Shown here one piece after another: positions 62,555-64,000 of a stretch of DNA of 64,000 nucleotides; the first letter of the stretch is position 1, and each line of letters opens with the position of its first letter. Both the position numbers and the translations under genes were made by a program. This DNA comes from Cellulomonas wangsupingiae (GTDB lineage: Bacteria > Actinomycetota > Actinomycetes > Actinomycetales > Cellulomonadaceae), in assembly GCF_024508275.1 (NCBI RefSeq), contig NZ_CP101989.1:3286001-3350000 (forward strand), in the 5' to 3' direction. A model generated the notes under the pieces. It did no database searches and was not told the origin of the DNA. It saw only the letters and a program-made list of their open reading frames with translations.

Positions 62555-63283
62555 TCACCGCCCCAGGAACCCGCGCAGGGTCCACGCGTTGCGCACCGCG
62601 TTGCCGCCGCCGTCGTTGTTGAAGTAGGCGACCACGTCGTGCCCCGCGGCCGACCACTCGCCGATGCGGTCGGCCCACCAGCGCAGGTCGTCGTCGGAGT
62701 ACGAGCCGGCGTACAGGTGCTGGTGGTCGGGGCCGTGCAGCCGCACGTAGACCAGGCGGGACGTGGCGCGCAGGACGCACGGGATGCCCGCCCCCGACAC
62801 CACGCAGTACGCGGCCCCGTGGCGTGCGAGCAGGTCGAGGACCGCGTCGTCCTGCCACGACGGGTGCCGCAGCTCGACCGCCACCTGGACCCACCCCGGC
62901 AGCGAGCCCAGGAACCAGTCGAGCCGCGCGTCGTCCCGCACGGCGTCCGGGCGCAGCTGCACGAGCAGCGCCTCGCGTCGGTCGCGCAGCTCGTGCCAGG
63001 AGCGCGCGATCCGCTCCGACCACACCTCCGGCGCGTACAGCCGCTTCGCGTGGGTCAGCCCGCGCGGGGCCTTGACCGACATCGTGAAGCCGTCCGGCAG
63101 CCGCCGGTTCCACGACGCGAACGCCGCCTCGCGCGGCCAGCGGTAGAAGCTCGCGTTGAGCTCGACGGTGTCGAACGCCTCGACGTACCGGGCCAGGCGG
63201 TCGCGCGCCGGCAGGCCGGGGCGGTAGAGCACGCCGTCCCAGTGGTCGTACGACCACCCGGACGTGCCGATGCGGATCGTCAC
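62555..63283 (-). CDS. DUF72-family protein (YecE-like)
   Basis: TIM-barrel protein of unknown function, 242 aa. The signature IGTSGWSYDHWDGVLYRPGL opens it; VELNASFYRWP and YVRLHGPD are typical of the family. The GTG at 63283 is used; the longer frame upstream lacks family sequence. Its conserved acidic residues suggest hydrolase-like chemistry, but none has been established. Confidence 0.85.
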   Translation of the reverse strand: MTIRIGTSGWSYDHWDGVLYRPGLPARDRLARYVEAFDTVELNASFYRWPREAAFASWNRRLPDGFTMSVKAPRGLTHAKRLYAPEVWSERIARSWHELRDRREALLVQLRPDAVRDDARLDWFLGSLPGWVQVAVELRHPSWQDDAVLDLLARHGAAYCVVSGAGIPCVLRATSRLVYVRLHGPDHQHLYAGSYSDDDLRWWADRIGEWSAAGHDVVAYFNNDGGGNAVRNAWTLRGFLGR

Positions 63284-63394
63284 CCCCGTACCCTCGCGCG
63301 AGCGGCGCGGCGTCGCACGCCGTGGCGGCACCGGGTGCGCGTCGTTACGGTCGGGGCAGCGACGGCGTGCGTCGTGGACCTCGAGGGGGCGGTC

Positions 63395-63949
63395 ATGGCA
63401 CGGACGACGGTACGACGCAGGACCAGGTGGCGGGCCACGACGGGGACCGGCAGGAGGTCCCGGCGGGCGTCCGTCACGGGGCTGGCGCTCGCCGGGGTGC
63501 TGGTCGCCGCCGGGTGCGCGACGGGCACCGAGCCGGGCGACCAGGAGACGTTCACCGCCTCGTCGTCGTCCTCGCCCGGCGCGTCGGCGACGTCGGCCGC
63601 ACCGACCGCCGACGGCGCGTGGACGCTGCAGTCCGGCGACGTCGACGGCACCGCCCTGACGCTCGTGGAGTCCGCCCCCGTGACCCTGCTCCTCGAGGAG
63701 GGGCGGGCGTCGGGGAGCGCCGCGTGCAACACCTACACGACGAGCGTGGACACCTCGGACGGGTGGCGGATCGAGCCGGCCGGCGTGACGCGCATGGCCT
63801 GCGCGCAGGACCTGATGACCCTCGAGTCGACGTACCTCGACGCCCTCGCGCGGGTCGACGCGGCCGAGGTCACGGACGGGACGCTGGAGCTCACGGGCCC
63901 TGACGTGCGGCTGGTGTTCGCCGCCGACGGCGAGGCCGACGCGGGGTGA
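63395..63949 (+). CDS. META-domain lipoprotein
   Basis: The 184-aa protein has a basic Arg-rich N-terminus, a hydrophobic stretch with lipobox VAAGC, a Ser-rich linker and a C-terminal META (HslJ-like) domain with the block GSAACNTYTT followed by MACAQDLMTLESTYLDAL. META proteins are linked to stress tolerance. The ATG at 63395 follows GAGGGGGC. It is the last gene of the window; the 51 nt after it show nothing. Confidence 0.85.
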   Translation: MARTTVRRRTRWRATTGTGRRSRRASVTGLALAGVLVAAGCATGTEPGDQETFTASSSSSPGASATSAAPTADGAWTLQSGDVDGTALTLVESAPVTLLLEEGRASGSAACNTYTTSVDTSDGWRIEPAGVTRMACAQDLMTLESTYLDALARVDAAEVTDGTLELTGPDVRLVFAADGEADAG

Positions 63950-64000
63950 CGGCGCGTCGGACGTCGCGCGCGGACCACCGGGACACCGGCTCGTCGACCA

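Overview
The window is very G+C-rich (third codon positions almost all G or C). It has GTG/TTG starts, many 4-nt GTGA/ATGA gene overlaps and several leaderless -10 boxes of the form TANNNT. Together with secreted beta-glucan and beta-galactoside hydrolases and SAM-IV and S-box riboswitches, this points to an actinobacterium close to Cellulomonas. That placement is inferred from gene content; no rRNA is present.

Layout. 1-12 kb: a truncated rsgA GTPase, a VanY-type carboxypeptidase, an RNB exoribonuclease, a flavin reductase pair, purL, a DUF2599-like lipoprotein, a secreted two-domain GH16 protein and a MntA-HepT toxin-antitoxin pair. 12-24 kb: a carbohydrate locus with an ABC importer, GH42 and GH5-type enzymes in one operon, a large FAD-dependent oxidoreductase coupled to an IclR regulator, a LacI regulator and a CE7-type esterase. 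The GH16 gene and the ABC operon carry nearly the same 18-bp operator inside their promoters, so they look like one regulon. 24-35 kb: a tandemly duplicated glutamate-decarboxylase/antiporter (gadB-gadC) acid-resistance module. Flanking genes (epoxide-hydrolase-like protein, pyrimidine-dimer glycosylase-like protein, pyridoxal kinase) are intact in the right-hand copy and decayed or reduced to tails in the left-hand copy.

35-45 kb: a large secreted Rhs/YD-repeat polymorphic toxin with a Hint domain and an Ntox21-like C-terminal toxin. It has a coupled immunity gene and, downstream, displaced toxin, immunity and Rhs-tip fragments of lower G+C. 45-54 kb: a beta-oxidation locus (acyl-CoA oxidase, TetR, thiolase, FabG4-type reductase, MaoC hydratase), a pentapeptide-repeat protein and a GNAT/P-loop fusion. 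54-61 kb: sulfur metabolism under a SAM-IV riboswitch (class V aminotransferase) and an S-box riboswitch (rhodanese-metZ), plus aldo/keto reductases and small oxidoreductases. 61-64 kb: a gene preceded by a 9-codon leaderless Cys-Cys leader peptide, a DUF1345 membrane protein, a DUF72 protein and a META-domain lipoprotein.

The least explained signal is a set of short intergenic repeat families. Family A (consensus GTGAGAGNGCRATCCAGTC) occurs at four 3'-end loci as direct and inverted arrays. Family B (GTGACCASTGGTCAC) occurs only in two divergent promoter regions. Family C (CGAGCGCGGTACTCG) forms one array. They resemble neither a CRISPR nor a known insertion sequence.
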